A stretch of 64,000 nt of DNA, taken from the NCBI RefSeq assembly GCF_040412425.1, contig NC_089744.1, positions 42,986,099 to 43,050,098 on the forward strand, given 5' to 3'. Each line of letters opens with the position of its first letter. Within the stretch, counting starts at the first letter, position 1. The notes beneath the pieces are model-generated. The model searched no databases, had not been told where the DNA came from, and was given only the letters and a program-made list of their open reading frames with translations. The translations under genes and the position numbers were made by a program. The stretch is from Macrobrachium rosenbergii (taxonomy: Eukaryota; Arthropoda; Malacostraca; Decapoda; Palaemonidae). Positions 19,640-34,100 of this stretch are shown in pieces.

Positions 19640-22600
19640 ATCAAAATGAAGAAAAATATACATTTATTTTGTGAGTATTACAAACACATTACAACATTTC
19701 AGACAATTCTCATACTGATGACACCAATTTCGAGCAAAAATTCTTTAATGAAGCTTTAGTAGTTAATATAACAACAAGTGAACTGAATTAGTATAAAAAA
19801 AAAAATATATAAATACAGCTCACAATGACTAGTAAAATTTGACCATCTTTTTTGCTGTCGTCAAGTCTAAGCACTTGAATACATAAAGTATTCTGTTACG
19901 AACTTAATGGTCTGCAGTTAACCCTTTCAAATTATGACATATAATTACGTATGTACTCTCAATTCTCAACTACAGTACAGTATTCAGGTTCCACTGAAAA
20001 AATTATGTAATCCATATAAAGGTGATTGAAGAGCAAATTAAAAATATCTATGTATATGGAATCCTCCGTGTGACATATGCAGCTTGTCTGAGGAAGGCAT
20101 AACCAAAACGAATATTGTCATTAGCAATAGCTACAACAGCTGGAAGTGAATTATCATCAAGCGAATGCTTCACTTGGTGAAAGTGAGATGTGTTTGGCAT
20201 TGAGAGAATTGGCTAATGGCCTGAACCTGAAAGGGTTAAGAACAGCTAAATGAAGAGTTAAAAGTAAAGTATGTCCTACATAATACTAACTCAAGGTTTC
20301 TATCTAATCTAATGAATAAACAAGAATGTTAATTTATACATTTTCAAGATAGTGTAGGTTGAATCAGCATAAAGCAAAACCTGTTCCAAAATACTTTACA
20401 GTAAGTACAACATTACAAAGGGCAAGCTAACTCAGAACGTATGCTTTGTGAAAAAGTGAAAAAGACAAAAAAATTTTTTTTAACCCATCTGAATGTGTTC
20501 CTAATTATTTATTTAACTAAAGAGCAAAATATAGTCTTAAGAATATCTTGTTTTACTATATCCGCATGCTAGCAGGGTGAATGCCTCATCAAAGTACAAG
20601 AAGGCAGTTTCAATATTATGCATTATAAAATCTGCCATATAATGGCTGTACTGAAATTGTAACATTTCTGCACTACTATTAAATTACTCAAAGTAAAATA
20701 ACTGTCAAAGAACCATATAGTATTTACATTTTACAACTGCTATAGAAAATGAAACAAACAGTAAATGAAAGCAATGAAAATAAATCTGAAGTGTTTCCAT
20801 TAAAAGGGTACCAATAAAGATTTCTCAAACCAAGGAAAAAGTATGAATTTAGAATGTTACACCAAAGTAATTTTCTCTTCAACTTGGTCACCCAACCCAA
20901 AGATACTTGAATAGCTCGTGACAATCCCTGAATGCATGTAATGCAGGTCAACACAAGCAGGTATGTATTATGTGACCAACAGTCCAATATTACAATTTGT
21001 TACTTGAATTTTAGCTTGGCTTGAATGTTTCTACTTGCTTTAAAAGTGACAAATGGTTGAGAGTGCTTCATTGTTTGTCTTTATAGTCAAAATTTCATAC
21101 TTGAATTCAACTCAACCTACAGTGATTGTCAAGTTCTGGAAACGAAGCAATTAAAAAATTTTTGTCTACATCACTTTCAATTAACCCAGTCATTAAATAC
21201 TTTAAATTATTGCAAGTTAAATAAAATTTCATTAAATAAATTATTCCAAGTTAAATAAAATTTAATTAATGACAAACACTGGGAGGCTAGGCTAAGCGAG
21301 TCAAGTAATCTAACTTGATCTCATTAAACTACTAAATAATGATGATAAACATGATCTGGTTCAACTACTAATAATAATAATATTAACATTTGATAGTTAT
21401 TTTCTTCAGCACAAAAATTGAAGTTTAATGCTTACAGGGAATACCAGAGAGCACATATTAACAGTCCAATCATGTAAAACATTAATTCATGTGAAAGTAA
21501 CCATCAGAAACCATGACTTGAATGAGAACACTGATACCTTGTACTATGTTAATTTTCCTCTCTTTAGCCGAAGCTTTCCAAAATAATTATGGCACTTTTT
21601 CTGATCAAATGTTCTCTAACTGAATTTAGTTACTTTAGAAAGATCAAAATTCTATCAAGTTGAATTTTGTTACTTCAGAAGTAATTCTCAGTGGATTTGT
21701 GTTATACATGAGATTCATAAAATTGCTCTATATACAAGAGATTGGCTTAAAACTTCCCATTTGATTGTAAAAATGTCAACAATTGGGAGCAGTAATATGC
21801 TCAAATATAAACATCTACATGCCACAGCAGCAACTGTGAGTACCCTTAAAATTACAGAACCTGCATATATGAGACCTGAATGTACATAAAGCTCTGGCAC
21901 TGAAAGCATAAATAACAACAATGTTTAAATTCCACAAATGATATTCTCAGCACCTGTAAGCAGCATAAAATAAATTCTTAAAATACATTTGGCAATTATA
22001 ATTTCACATGCTGACATTCTCCAAAATCTAGGAGGATATGAAACACTGAATTTAATAGTAAGGTTTTAGCACTACAGCGGTTAATTACTATTTTGATACA
22101 AATATAAACACAGCAAAAATGAGGTACCATAGCTTGCAATTTATATGGAAAATACAGCCCAAAAACATACAAAGTGTTATGATTGGACATTTCTTAAATA
22201 ATTTGGGCTAAGCATTAAAAGTCCTTATGGTAAACAATATTAAACAGCTGTTAATTTACTCCTTTGTTGCTCTTTGCTCATTTTTACTTTTTTCTTTCTT
22301 CATTTAAATGAATGGGCATTATATTTTACTTTGAAAATAAAAAAAAATAGTTTTCCCAGATGTAAAAACTATAATCCATATTAAATAACTAATATCTTAT
22401 TACTCTTGTGCATCAATAACTGAAGTGTAGCATAAAACATGTAATACTATCACTATACTTGGGAAATTACAGGATACAGTTTCCAATTGGTTCAGTCTTC
22501 TTAAAACATATTTTATTTCTAATCTTGGTCATAAAAAATTTTAAGAAAAACTAAAAAGAGAATTAACTTTTTTAGGTAGTGAGCCAATATCTCTTCCCTA

Positions 22601-24929
22601 TGCAAACAGGGCAACTACATGAAAAATAACCTTTTTGTTAGAATAATTTCAAACTTCTGTGAAAAGTTGTTACATTACAGCAACTTACTGCAGAAATGTA
22701 AAATGTCCCGGATTCTGTTTAACCTTCTTTCTGGTAGAGAAATTAAGGACTTACATTGACAATATTCATTTACTCAAATGTTTCACTGGATTAACTAAAG
22801 GCAAGGCTATTGAAAAATGAAACCGCTGGTAAAACCATGATGGGAACTGAGATTTTCAATCTTTCACTGTTTCAAAATACTTTCACCGTTTCAAAATACT
22901 AAATATGTACTTTGAGACTTCAACAGGACATGAGATTTCCTAAGCCATTAAACACTCAAAGACCCAAAGATTTTACTAGCATACTCAAGGCCTAAGCATT
23001 TGAAATTCAACCTAAAAACTGTATTGAACTAATTTCAAATGCATTAATGAAATCATGCAAGACAAGGAACAATACAGTTAAGAAATGAAACTCTTTAGGA
23101 ATGATCGTCACACTGAGAAAATAGTAAACTAACTATCACAGCGCTTATTGGTGACACTACATGTTGATTTCTGCATACTGAAGCAGAGTGTAGGTCAATA
23201 CCTCTTAATTGACCTTAAATAATCATGTGTTTTAATTAAGAATCTAAAATTAATTAATATATATATACACTAACAAAATACTTAATGAGTCAAACCCTAA
23301 TGGCTTCTCTGGTGCCAGACATGGTAGGTAAAACCAAGCGAAAATGAGATAAAACTTAAATTTCTGTAGTGAAACAATTTTCTCATAAGAAAGGCACCTA
23401 AAAAACATTTCAAACGGGAGTTTTTACTTTTGTTTTACTCCTACTAGACCCAAAAACCAAGAGTTGATGTAACTGCCTTCGTTAAGGGGACGTAATGAAC
23501 TTAGCTTTTCAAATGAGGGATTTCAAGTCTCTTCAACCTTGCTGGATGCAATACCCTTACCATATGAAGATAGGTATCTTTCATGCAATATTAACCAAGT
23601 GACTATCAGCTACAGTTTGGAAAGAGGTTTGACAATCACAATACAGTAGACCAAAGAACAGAGGTATAACTAGTTGAAGTCCCCTACTTAAAAAAGCAGT
23701 TTCACCTTGCTTTCTAAGTCAAATACTGAATGTGCTGTTAAGCTACAGAATAACCTGGAAAATAACTTGGCTAACAAAGAAAGATGTTTAAAAAGAGCAT
23801 TTACCTATGTAACTTTGTCAATTTCCATATACAGTATGTTATGATTTATTATTGTATAATAAAATTAAATTGAGTAATCATTATGACAAATATTGTTTTC
23901 CTATTTCTTTTACCTTCCTTTATCAGAGCCCCTTCTGAAAGTGATCAGATATTATTACTTTAATCAAAATGATCTCTTTACTGCACTCTGAAAACATTAT
24001 TCAACTTCATGTAGCCATCATTAAGAGTAAAACCACTCTCTTAAACTGCAAATCTTTAGTAACTAATTTAAATGGAAACAGAAGTTCTATGTACATTACT
24101 TTGGTATTGGCACTCCGTAACTTTAAGTCCTACAGTATTAAATATACAATATTTCCGCATCAAAACACGTGGATTAAAAAATATCTGAAGTGAGGCAGAA
24201 TCAAAATTTCTTTCAAACAACCCATTTCATTCAGCACCATGTATTCAATTAAATGCTGCCATGCATTATAAATTACACCATATTAGATTCCCTCTATCAT
24301 ATTATAGTAAACGAAGGTAATCCCTTCACTGAAAGAGAGGACATAGCACATCACTAGTTATTATTAAGTTTTAAAACATTAGCATGGCCTAATTATAAAA
24401 TTGTCAATTATTCAAGGCACTGCAGGTCACAATATAAAAATGTTCTTCCACACTTCCTCCCACCACTGAACAAGCATGAGCTGCTAAACAAAATGAATGA
24501 CAATAATGAAGTTCAGAAATACATTTTCCAAAGAAATAATCGGCTCACGACGAATATGAGCATGTCAGTTTCACTAATTCTGGGGTTAGTAAACTGTCTT
24601 GTCTTTTCTTCCAAATACACTGAAATTCATACAAAGTTTTCAAAAACAGCATTGCCTCATACAACAAACCTATGGCATAGTCCTTAGAACCACTTGGCAC
24701 CATTGTACGGGATAATATAATACTTACACAAGTCTCCTTGATTGTAAACAAAGCTTGGCTTCCTAAGTTATGGGTTTTTCAGTTATTCACACCAGTACAC
24801 ATAACTGGATACATATACACTTGGAGGGAAATGTGATATTACAAAAACATTTCATGACAACACAGTTATGTACCTGTTACCAGCATTTATTTTCCAATTA
24901 GCTTCCGCTGATAACAGTCCATCTTGTAC
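19640..24929 (-). other. DENND6: Probable long 3' UTR / 3' flank of DENND6
   Basis: This 5.3-kb AT-rich stretch directly follows the DENND6 stop. I saw no transposon termini, no coding frame longer than chance and no inverted repeats here, unlike everywhere else in the window. A minus-strand AATAAA (plus-strand tttatt at 19663-19668) lies near its distal end and could mark polyadenylation. Other AATAAA sites inside would allow shorter messages. The assignment is inference; RNA reads would settle it. Confidence 0.35.
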
Positions 24930-25121
24930 TCAGCTTGCATGAAGCACAGAGCGGAGATCTTCAGGTAATGATGACAAAAGTGTTTGGACATGTGCTTGTA
25001 ATTTATCCCTTGTGTGTTGAGATGCCTGTATGGAGTCTGCATCATTGAGTTTTGATCTCAGTCTCAATACCATGTCTACTACTTCCACCTCTGTGCGTGT
25101 TGATACCCAGTCACCCAAATC
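24930..25121 (-). CDS. DENND6: DENND6 terminal coding exon with stop
   Basis: The exon starts after acceptor cttaag and encodes [20 protein letters not shown], then a Gln/Lys helix and [13 protein letters not shown], with TGA at 24932-24930. The length and SLPEDL near the C-terminus agree with other DENND6 proteins. Confidence 0.95.
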   Translation of the reverse strand, partial: DLGDWVSTRTEVEVVDMVLRLRSKLNDADSIQASQHTRDKLQAHVQTLLSSLPEDLRSVLHAS

Positions 25122-28100
25122 CTTAAGAAACAGTTATAATCTTAAAATTTGGAAATTACAATTTATACACTGCAAAATTATTTTTTGTCTTTTCTTATAC
25201 AAACATCTATCATATCTCCTGACATGCAATACAACAATATGAAATATTACTAAACTGAATGATATTTGAGTTAGAATTCACTGGCAATCAAATTGAAAAC
25301 TCACCGCTTCACTGAGAGCTTGAAGATGCAACTCAGAGAGTTTGTCAGAGACCTCCTGATATCGAGCATTAAACCACAATGAAAAATTGACAGAGCGGAA
25401 GAATCTTCTATAAAGGCCTTCCCAATCACCTCGAATGCCACTTGTTAACTGTGGCCCATACAACTCTAAGGTGGCTAAGAAGTCATCAGGGTTGAAAGGC
25501 CTTAAACTTGGTATTGCCTGTGGATTGAATCGCAGTTGTTAACATTTACTAACATTCTTCTAAACTGCATTAAAACTTAAAACGCAATAACAGGTTAACA
25601 ATAATTCCCACCAGCAACAGTATGGAGAACCTGATTATGTTATTTAAAAATATTACTTTTTCTGAATCAGAACCAGTAAACTTTTCAGGTAGTTAAGAAC
25701 TCTAGCTGCCTACCTAATGGTCTAATGTATAACTAAACACACTATAAAAGCCAAGCACCTTTAACAGCTGGACTAGTGACCAATGGCTTTGTGGGAACCT
25801 GGATAGCATTACACTAACCTACAGGTCAATGCTAATGCTACAGCTCTGTCTAGCTGATTGTGGCTGTTGGCTTTTTTTTTATGCAGAAACTACAAAAGAT
25901 AGAAGGGGGTGGATAAACTTGTGCAAAGTCTGCCCACAAAGTAGAAACAAAGGGTTTTCGGCAAAATGGGGACCATACCACAATTGTAAGAGGTAGTAAG
26001 GTCTGGGTGAAAAAGCCTGGTCTTGGAATATGATCATACTGTGCCAGGTTACAGATTACAACAGACAGCACTGATAGTTAGTTATTATACTTCATGAGTA
26101 ATAGAGACCAAAAAACAGACTGACAACTACTTTTGCCTCAACAACCAAAGGAATGTGGCAAAAACTGGTTCACACTCCAAACACGTTTTGGAAATTTGGA
26201 ATTAAGTAAAACTAAATTAATCTATCTGTGTTTGGTACTTCGGGATTCTCTAAAACTGCAACATGTATCTATGTTTGACTGCTAAGATTTATACACAACC
26301 GTGCTTTGTACATGAAGATAGATTTAATATAAATATCAACACACCAGCAGTTTGAATCAATTTGATTAAAAAATATGTTTACCAGAAAATGGCTTTGAGG
26401 GCATCGATGGGAAGATACTCCTATCACTAGTACAACACATACCTCTTGCAATTATCTTTAAAACTGATCAAAGCTCTTGAAGAAATCATGTTACCTTGTA
26501 AGGGGATATGTTTTTCTGGAGTGGCATCAATGAAGCTACATATCTCTCCAAAGGGATCATAAATGACTGTGTTAACTCTAGGAGGTGTCTTCGTAGTAAT
26601 GCACTTTGAACTTCAACTGGACGACCTGTTTGTACACCTTTCAACAGCCTTTTCACCAAACCCTGCAAAAGATACACTACATACAAAACAGTCATAGTAA
26701 AGCTGAATAATTAACAATATTTTGCAGCAATGCAGATATGGATGGTATTTAGGACCAAAACCCAGGTACTGGGGCAAAGAGGGCCATTCAGCACAGTAAC
26801 AAAACTTCAAGAGATAAAAGCAAATTAAAATACAGGTATAGAGTGATATGTTAACCCTTAAACGCCGAGCTTCTATTTACAAAAACGTCTCCCGTATGCC
26901 AGCGGTGTTTGGTGAGTTAGCGCCGAAGCGAAAAAAAAGTTTTTTCAAAAAATCACAGCATGCTTAGTTTTTAAGATTAAGAGTTCATTTTTGGCTCCTT
27001 TTTTTGTCATTGCCTGAAGTTTAGTATGCAACCATTAGAAATGAAAATAAATATAATTATCATATATAAATATTGAAATTATGACAGCGCAAAAAAAATT
27101 TTTCATATATAATTTTATACAAATCGCGCTGTGAGCAAAACGGTTAAAGCTAACGGGTTATTTTGTTTTTCTTTGTATTGTACACTAAATTGCGATGATT
27201 TTGGTATATAACAAATTGTAAAACGATCAAAGCAACACAGAGAAAATATTATCATAAAATGATGCATGAATTAAATCGTAGCGGACATAAAAAAAGTTTT
27301 TCAAAAATTCACCATAAATCGAAATATTGTGCTAGAGACTTCCCGTTTGTTGAAAAATGAAGCTAATTGATTGAATATTACTAGACTGTAAGTGTTTTAG
27401 CTTACAATTGCAGTTTTCGATCATTTCGGTCGAGTTAAAATTGACCGAAAGTCGAATTTTTCTATTTATCGTGATTAATATGAAAATATTTCAAAACTGA
27501 TAAAGCTACAACCATGACTTATTTTCTGTTGTATTCTACATGAAATTGCGCACATTTTCATATATAAAACTTTATGTAACGACTAATATAAAACGGTGAA
27601 AATATTACGACACCGTGACGAAAGAATTTCTGAGATGTTTAGTTACAGCGCAGAGCGTAAGGAAAATTTTTTCAAAAATTCACCATAAATCGAAATATTG
27701 TGCTAGAGACTTCCAATTTATTGCAAAATGAAGGTAAACGATTGAATATTACTAGAATGTAAGAGTTTTAGCTTACAATTGCGTTTTTACCATTTCGGTC
27801 GAGTTAAAGTTGACCGAAGGTTGAAATTTTGGCAGTTATCGTGATTTATGTGAAAATATTTCAAAACTGATAAAAGCTACAACCATGAGCTATTTTCTGT
27901 TGTATTCTATATGAAATTGCGCACATTTTCATATGTAAAAGTTTATGTAACGAATAATGTAAAACGATGCAAACATTACGACAACGTGTGAAAGAATTTC
28001 TGAGATGTTGGCCGAGTTGCAGCGCGAGGCGTAAGGAAAAAGTTTTTTTTCAGAAATTCACCATAAATCGAAATATTGTGCTAGAGACTTCCAATTTATT

Positions 28101-31100
28101 GCAAAATGAAGGTACATGATTGAATATTACTAGAATGTAAGAGTTTTAGCTTATAATTGCGTTTTTACCATTTCGGTCGAGTTAAAGTTGACCGAAGGTT
28201 GAAATTTTGGCAGTTATCGTGATTTATATGAAAATATTTCATAACTGATAAAAGCTACAACCATGAGTTATTTTCTGTTGTATTCTACATGAAATTGCGC
28301 ACATTTCCATATATAAAACTTTATGTAACGACTAATATAAAATGAAGCAAACATTACGACAACGTGTGAAAGAATTTCTGGAGGCGGACGTAAGGAAAAA
28401 AGTTTTTAAAAAATTCACCATAAATCGAAATATTGTGCTAGAGACTTCCAATTGGTTGCAAAATGAAGGTAAATGATTGAATATTACTAGAATGTAAGAG
28501 TTTTAGCTTACAATTGCGTTTTTACCATTTCGGTCGAGTCAAATTTGACCGAAGGTTGAAATTTTGGCAGTTATCGTGGTTTATATGAAAATATTTCCAA
28601 ACTGATAAAAGCTACAACCATGGGTTGTATTTTGCTGTATTTTACATGAAATTGCGCACATTTTCATGTATAAAACTTTATGTAACGGCTAATATAGAAC
28701 AGTGCAAAAATTACGACAAAATGATGAAAGAATTTCTGAAATTTTCGGCCAGGAGTTACATGGGCGTAAGAAAAATTTTTTTAAATTCACCACAAATCGA
28801 AATATTGTGCTAGAGACTTCCAATTTGTTGTAAAATGAAGGTACATGATTGAATATTACTAGAATGTAAGAGTTTTAGCTTACAATTGCGTTTTTCGACC
28901 ATTTCGGTCGAGTCAAAGTTGACCGAAGGTTGAAATTTTTGTAGTCGATGTGCAGATGCGTCCACTTGGCACCCAACAGACAATTTTAGTCGACGTATGA
29001 TACGTCCAGTAGGCGTTTAAGGGTTAAAATGAACAAAATATTGTTAAAGGGTAAACAGATAACAAGTTTCAAATAATAAGACAAAAGTTAAAAACAAATT
29101 AATTCTAATAACATAAACAAATACCGTATATACTGGCATATAAGGCAACCTTTTAATCTTAAAAAATTTCCCCCCCTTAAATGGAGGTTGTCTTATACGC
29201 TAAGCATAAAGAGCAAACCTTAAATCCTGCCAAGATTTTTTAATGATGGGCTACCCCCTGAAGTGTCGATATTTGTGTCAACAGTTAACTACTGTCACAA
29301 CTATTGACAGTGTAAACAAAACTGTAATAACGGTAAAAACAGTAGTTAATTCAAGTTAATCATTAGTGACACAACTATTCATACTGTAAACAAAACAACT
29401 GTAATTACAGCAATTACCTTAGGTAATTACCATAATTAGACGTTAGGATGAGCGAGCTCTCACTTTGTTACTAGCTTTATTCCAGGGTACCATTATTCAA
29501 ATACAGTTATCACAAGACCCCATCATGGCCACACCAACTATCGGTAATAATAAACAGAGGAAGTATGAAGCTCTGTTCAAGGTAAAAGCAGTAAATTTTG
29601 CAGAGGAACATAACAACTGCGCTGCAGCATGCCAATATTGTGTACCAATATTGGCTGATAGTGCTATGTGATTCAATACTGTAAATTGGGGGTTGTCTCA
29701 TATGGCGAACATACCTCTAAACCTACATTTTTACAAGAAAAAATGGGGGTTCGTCTTATATTCCGAATCTCCTTATATGCCAGCATATATGGTAAATCTT
29801 ATTTGAATAAAAAATTTTGGAATTACAGTATCTTACATACTGTATACAGAAGAGGAGTTAAACGTAGGCAACAGCTTTTTAGTACTCCTGTATGATAAAC
29901 TGTGGCACACAATTCAACTTTTTCTGCAAAAAATGTTACTTCCAACCTAATGATCAACTTGTACATCAGGAATAAAATGTGGCATTTTCCCAAGAATAGC
30001 AAACTGGTGTAACAGCAATACTAATGTCTGTTGTACACCACTTACAGTGGGCCTGGTATGTTATTACCAATATTTCCAACTAACACTTGTTTTATGTGAA
30101 CTTATTTAGCATATTCAACACACAATATAAATTGTAAAATAATAGCAAAATTTCAGTACATATTAAAACAAGGTATCAGTTGATGCACTCAATGTATACA
30201 CTAACAACAGTTACACTGCTTCTGTCCTCTTTTCCATTACAATATGCAAGTCATCTAACCAATTTTGGAACTCGTATGAATACTAAAATTTACAGTAATA
30301 AAAAATCTAATCAGCAATGACTTTTTAACAGAAACAGTTTTGCATTTGGCCATGTGCATTAGGTGGCACCATTGGCTATTTGTTTACATGACTGATGGAA
30401 AATATGTTGGAGCGTACCAGTAAATCCTGTTTGGTAAAATGATCTTACTGGACTGCAGAATTACATTTGTTTTTCTAGATAGTGAACCTACCCCTATATG
30501 GAAGAGCTTGTTTGCTATACAATATAGAATATGACATACAGAAGTGATGGTTATTATCTGTCTCATTATAGGCTAGGCTAAGTAGTCTGGTTTTATATGC
30601 TTTTGCTAAAGGTTACCAAACAATGTGGCCTATCCAAAATTTAAATCTTAGCCTGCCAAGAGTCTACTGTATGTTTGGGGTTTACCGACATGGCAGCTAT
30701 AGGTCTAACTTAGAACTATAAGCTATTTATCTTGAAGTCAACTCATAAGCTATAATTTACAGCAACTTCCTTTAGGTATTAAAACTTGACTCATATAGAA
30801 ACTAACTTTTTAAAGTAGTAAACACCATATGGTAATTCAGTGTTATTTTACAGAAGGTACAGTATATTGCATATACAGGCAGTCCCCGGTTTACGACGGG
30901 GGTTCCGTTCTTACGCCGCGTCGTAAACCGAAAATCGTCGTAAACCGGAAAATCGTCGAAAATCGTCAAAAATCATAAGAAAACCTTACTTTTAATGCTC
31001 TGGGTGCATTGAAAACGATGTAAACTGCATTATTACTGCGTTTTACATAAAAAAAACCTTCAAATTATGATTATTCTGCCGTTTTCGGGCCATATTTCTT

Positions 31101-34100
31101 CCGTCGGATCGTTTACGTCGTCGTAACCCGGAACATCGTCGTAAACCAAGAAATAATTTCTGATGAATATATTTGAAAAGCGTCGTAACCTCGGAACGTC
31201 GTAAGCCGGAACCGTCGTAAGCCGGAACCGTCGTAAACCGGGGACTGCCTGCTATTGCATTATTCTATTAACTGTGCAAACAAATCAACTTTGCTGGTAG
31301 CTAAAATGAAATAAATATCCATATCACCTCTATAATATTAGAGAAAAATAACCACATAAAAAGGTATCTACAATTTCCAACAACACAAAATGTTACATTT
31401 AGGTTTCATACACCTTTGAATTTAGTGAGACAAGACCCATTTCAAACAATCTGCAAATATGAATTTAAAATTTTTAAAAATTCAATACAATTTTTAACTA
31501 ACCTTGTCAGCCTGAAGATGTGGCCGATACTTAGTGTACACTCCTGGTTTCTGTTCAACAGTTTTCAGACCTGAGGCTTTTTTGAGTTTATGCTTCTGGG
31601 CACTTGGGGATCCTGTATACAAAAATTTAAAAAATGTATCAAAACAAAGTAAAAAATTCAAAGACTAAAATAAGTCAATCAATCAACAGGACTTCTTATG
31701 CTTTTAAAACAATGGTAAAAAGGGATTTTGACAAAGGAAAAATCTATTTCTGAGGAAGGTCCCGTGTCACCCGGTGAAATTCCATTACAGCACAATTTCT
31801 AGGTATAACCTTGCTAGATATACCAGAGAAAAAGAGCTTTCAGGAAAGCTGGGGTTACTACCCCAGTCGAGCGTCTTCTAGGAAGGCGTCGGGTATAGAA
31901 GAGGGTGAGTGAATACCACTACCACGGAAACCTACTCGAAAGATCTCTCCCTGTCAAAACCCCGAACAGAGCGGTGAGCCGTTACAGCCCCACACCAAAC
32001 ACCCGCCAGGACGGCGACACCAGCGCCACCTACCTCATTCCATGCTAGCACTAACCCCAGACTTGGCATGTGCAAGAGGGAGGGGGAGAGTACTAGGTGA
32101 TTCAGGGAGGGTCACCGGGTGACACGGGACCTTCCTCAGAAATAGATTTTTCCTTTGTCAAAATCCCTTTTCTGAGTCCAGTCCCGTGTCAGCCGGTGAA
32201 ATCGTGATAGAGAATCATGCCAAGGCTGCAAGTACCAAGAAAAAGAAATGGGGGGTAATCTGAAGAAAAAGGCAAAAGTTTACCAAAATAATTTTAATTA
32301 AGCAATCTCTTCCGTGAGCAAGAATACTAAGACTAAGGCATATTAAATCTAAGGCACATCAAAAACTTAATACTATGAAACATGGGGAGGTCCCGACACA
32401 ACGGAGAAAAGGCCCAAAAAAATCTTAAAATTACTTAAAGCAAAGTGAAACATGAAATGCGCACAAAATAACTGTAAATATAACCTTAATACTATACACA
32501 TAAACTTATTCTAAACACGTAAGAGAGAAAAATCAATGAGCATTAACATATACATATATCTGGGGTACGTGGAGCCAAATAAAAACTGTCCAGTACCCCA
32601 TAAGAAAAACAATCATGGCATATCAGATTACACTTTTTCCAATAACAGGTACAAGAAACATCAATATGAGGAGCCAGGCAGTGAGGTATAATCAACCAGG
32701 AGAATAAGCAGAAAGTAAATGAGGCAGGCGGGCGGGGGGAAAAGGAAAGGACAAGGATATGATTAATTAAGGTGGGAGATGACACTTCCCACAGCTATGG
32801 TAGAAAATTTCAGGGCTTGAGCGTTTTTAAATAGTGGCGTTTAAACACTAGAGGTGATTTCCAACCCGTGTATTTAGATAGTTCTGAGAAGTCCATATTA
32901 TGAAAGTAATTAATGGAAGTAGCAACTGCTCGAATATCATGAACCTTGGGAACTGAATCTGGGTTGGCCTGTTTAATGAAATAAAGAATTTGTTGTCTTA
33001 TAGCATTTAGTGAAAGAGTACCACCTTTCTCCCTGATAAAAAGAGGACCCGACTTACACTGTGGAGTTCTTAAAAGGTAAGATTTAAGTGTATAAACTGG
33101 ACATAAAGACTGGTCTTGAGGAAGGGGCACCACCTTCCAAGGAGACCACCTGTCCTGTGGGTCTTCGTTCTTAGCTAAAAATCTAGGGTCAGGGGAAAGG
33201 AGGCTGGGAGGAAGTTAACAAAATTATCACCTCTAGTGAGAGCCGACAGCTCTGATTCTAGCACCTGAAGCCAAGCTAATCAAAAATAAAGTCTTCCTAA
33301 CAGATCCTGATAGTGAAAGTTATCCATCTCTGATGCTCTCTCATTGAGAAACCACGTAACAGATCTGATGGTCTAAAAGGTCGATTTTAAAGCCGTAAAG
33401 AAATACTTTCTTTAATGCTGACTTGATTGTGTAATTGGCCGGAGGGTCAAACAATGAAACTCCTAAATTAGCTGTCATGATTTTGGCTTCAGATGCTTTT
33501 AGGAAGGAGGCTAATTTTTTGACTGCTGAGTCATTTTGTCTAATAGTAGAATCTCTTTTATCTGATTCTAAAAACAGAGTGTTGACAGGGTCAATGTTTG
33601 CTCCTTTTTGAGCTGCGAATTTTATAAAGTCCATAAAACTAGGGCATTCTGAATTCTTGAGGAAGCTGACACAGTCTTGGTTTGTACTGTCTGAGTCAGA
33701 ATGGGCTTGGGAATCCGAAGACTCCGTAATCCCAGTTCCTGAAGAAGAGGGAACCAATTGCTCTTCGGCCAATAGGGGCTACTAGGGCTAATTGACCTTT
33801 GAATGTCCTGAGTTTGTGTAAAACTTTCAGCAGTAAATTTATTGGAGGGAAAAGATAAATCTTCTCCCAATTGTTCCAATCTACTGTCATTGCGTCTATG
33901 GCAACGCCTGAGGGTCCAGGTTGGGGGCCACATAACAGGGGAGCTTGAAGTTGCTCTCGTTGCGAACAGATCCACTTGGAGGCCCGGAACCCGGCGGCAA
34001 ATCCATTTGAAAGATTCCACGTCCAGGGACCACTCCGTCTCCAACGGAGTAGTCCTGGACAGGGAATCCGCCACCACGTTCCGCACCCCGCTAGGTGGGT

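Noticed and set aside
26855..29023. CRISPR-like array
   Set aside because: Units are about 370 bp with no unique spacers, inside a eukaryotic intron and bounded by transposon ends; it is a tandem satellite.
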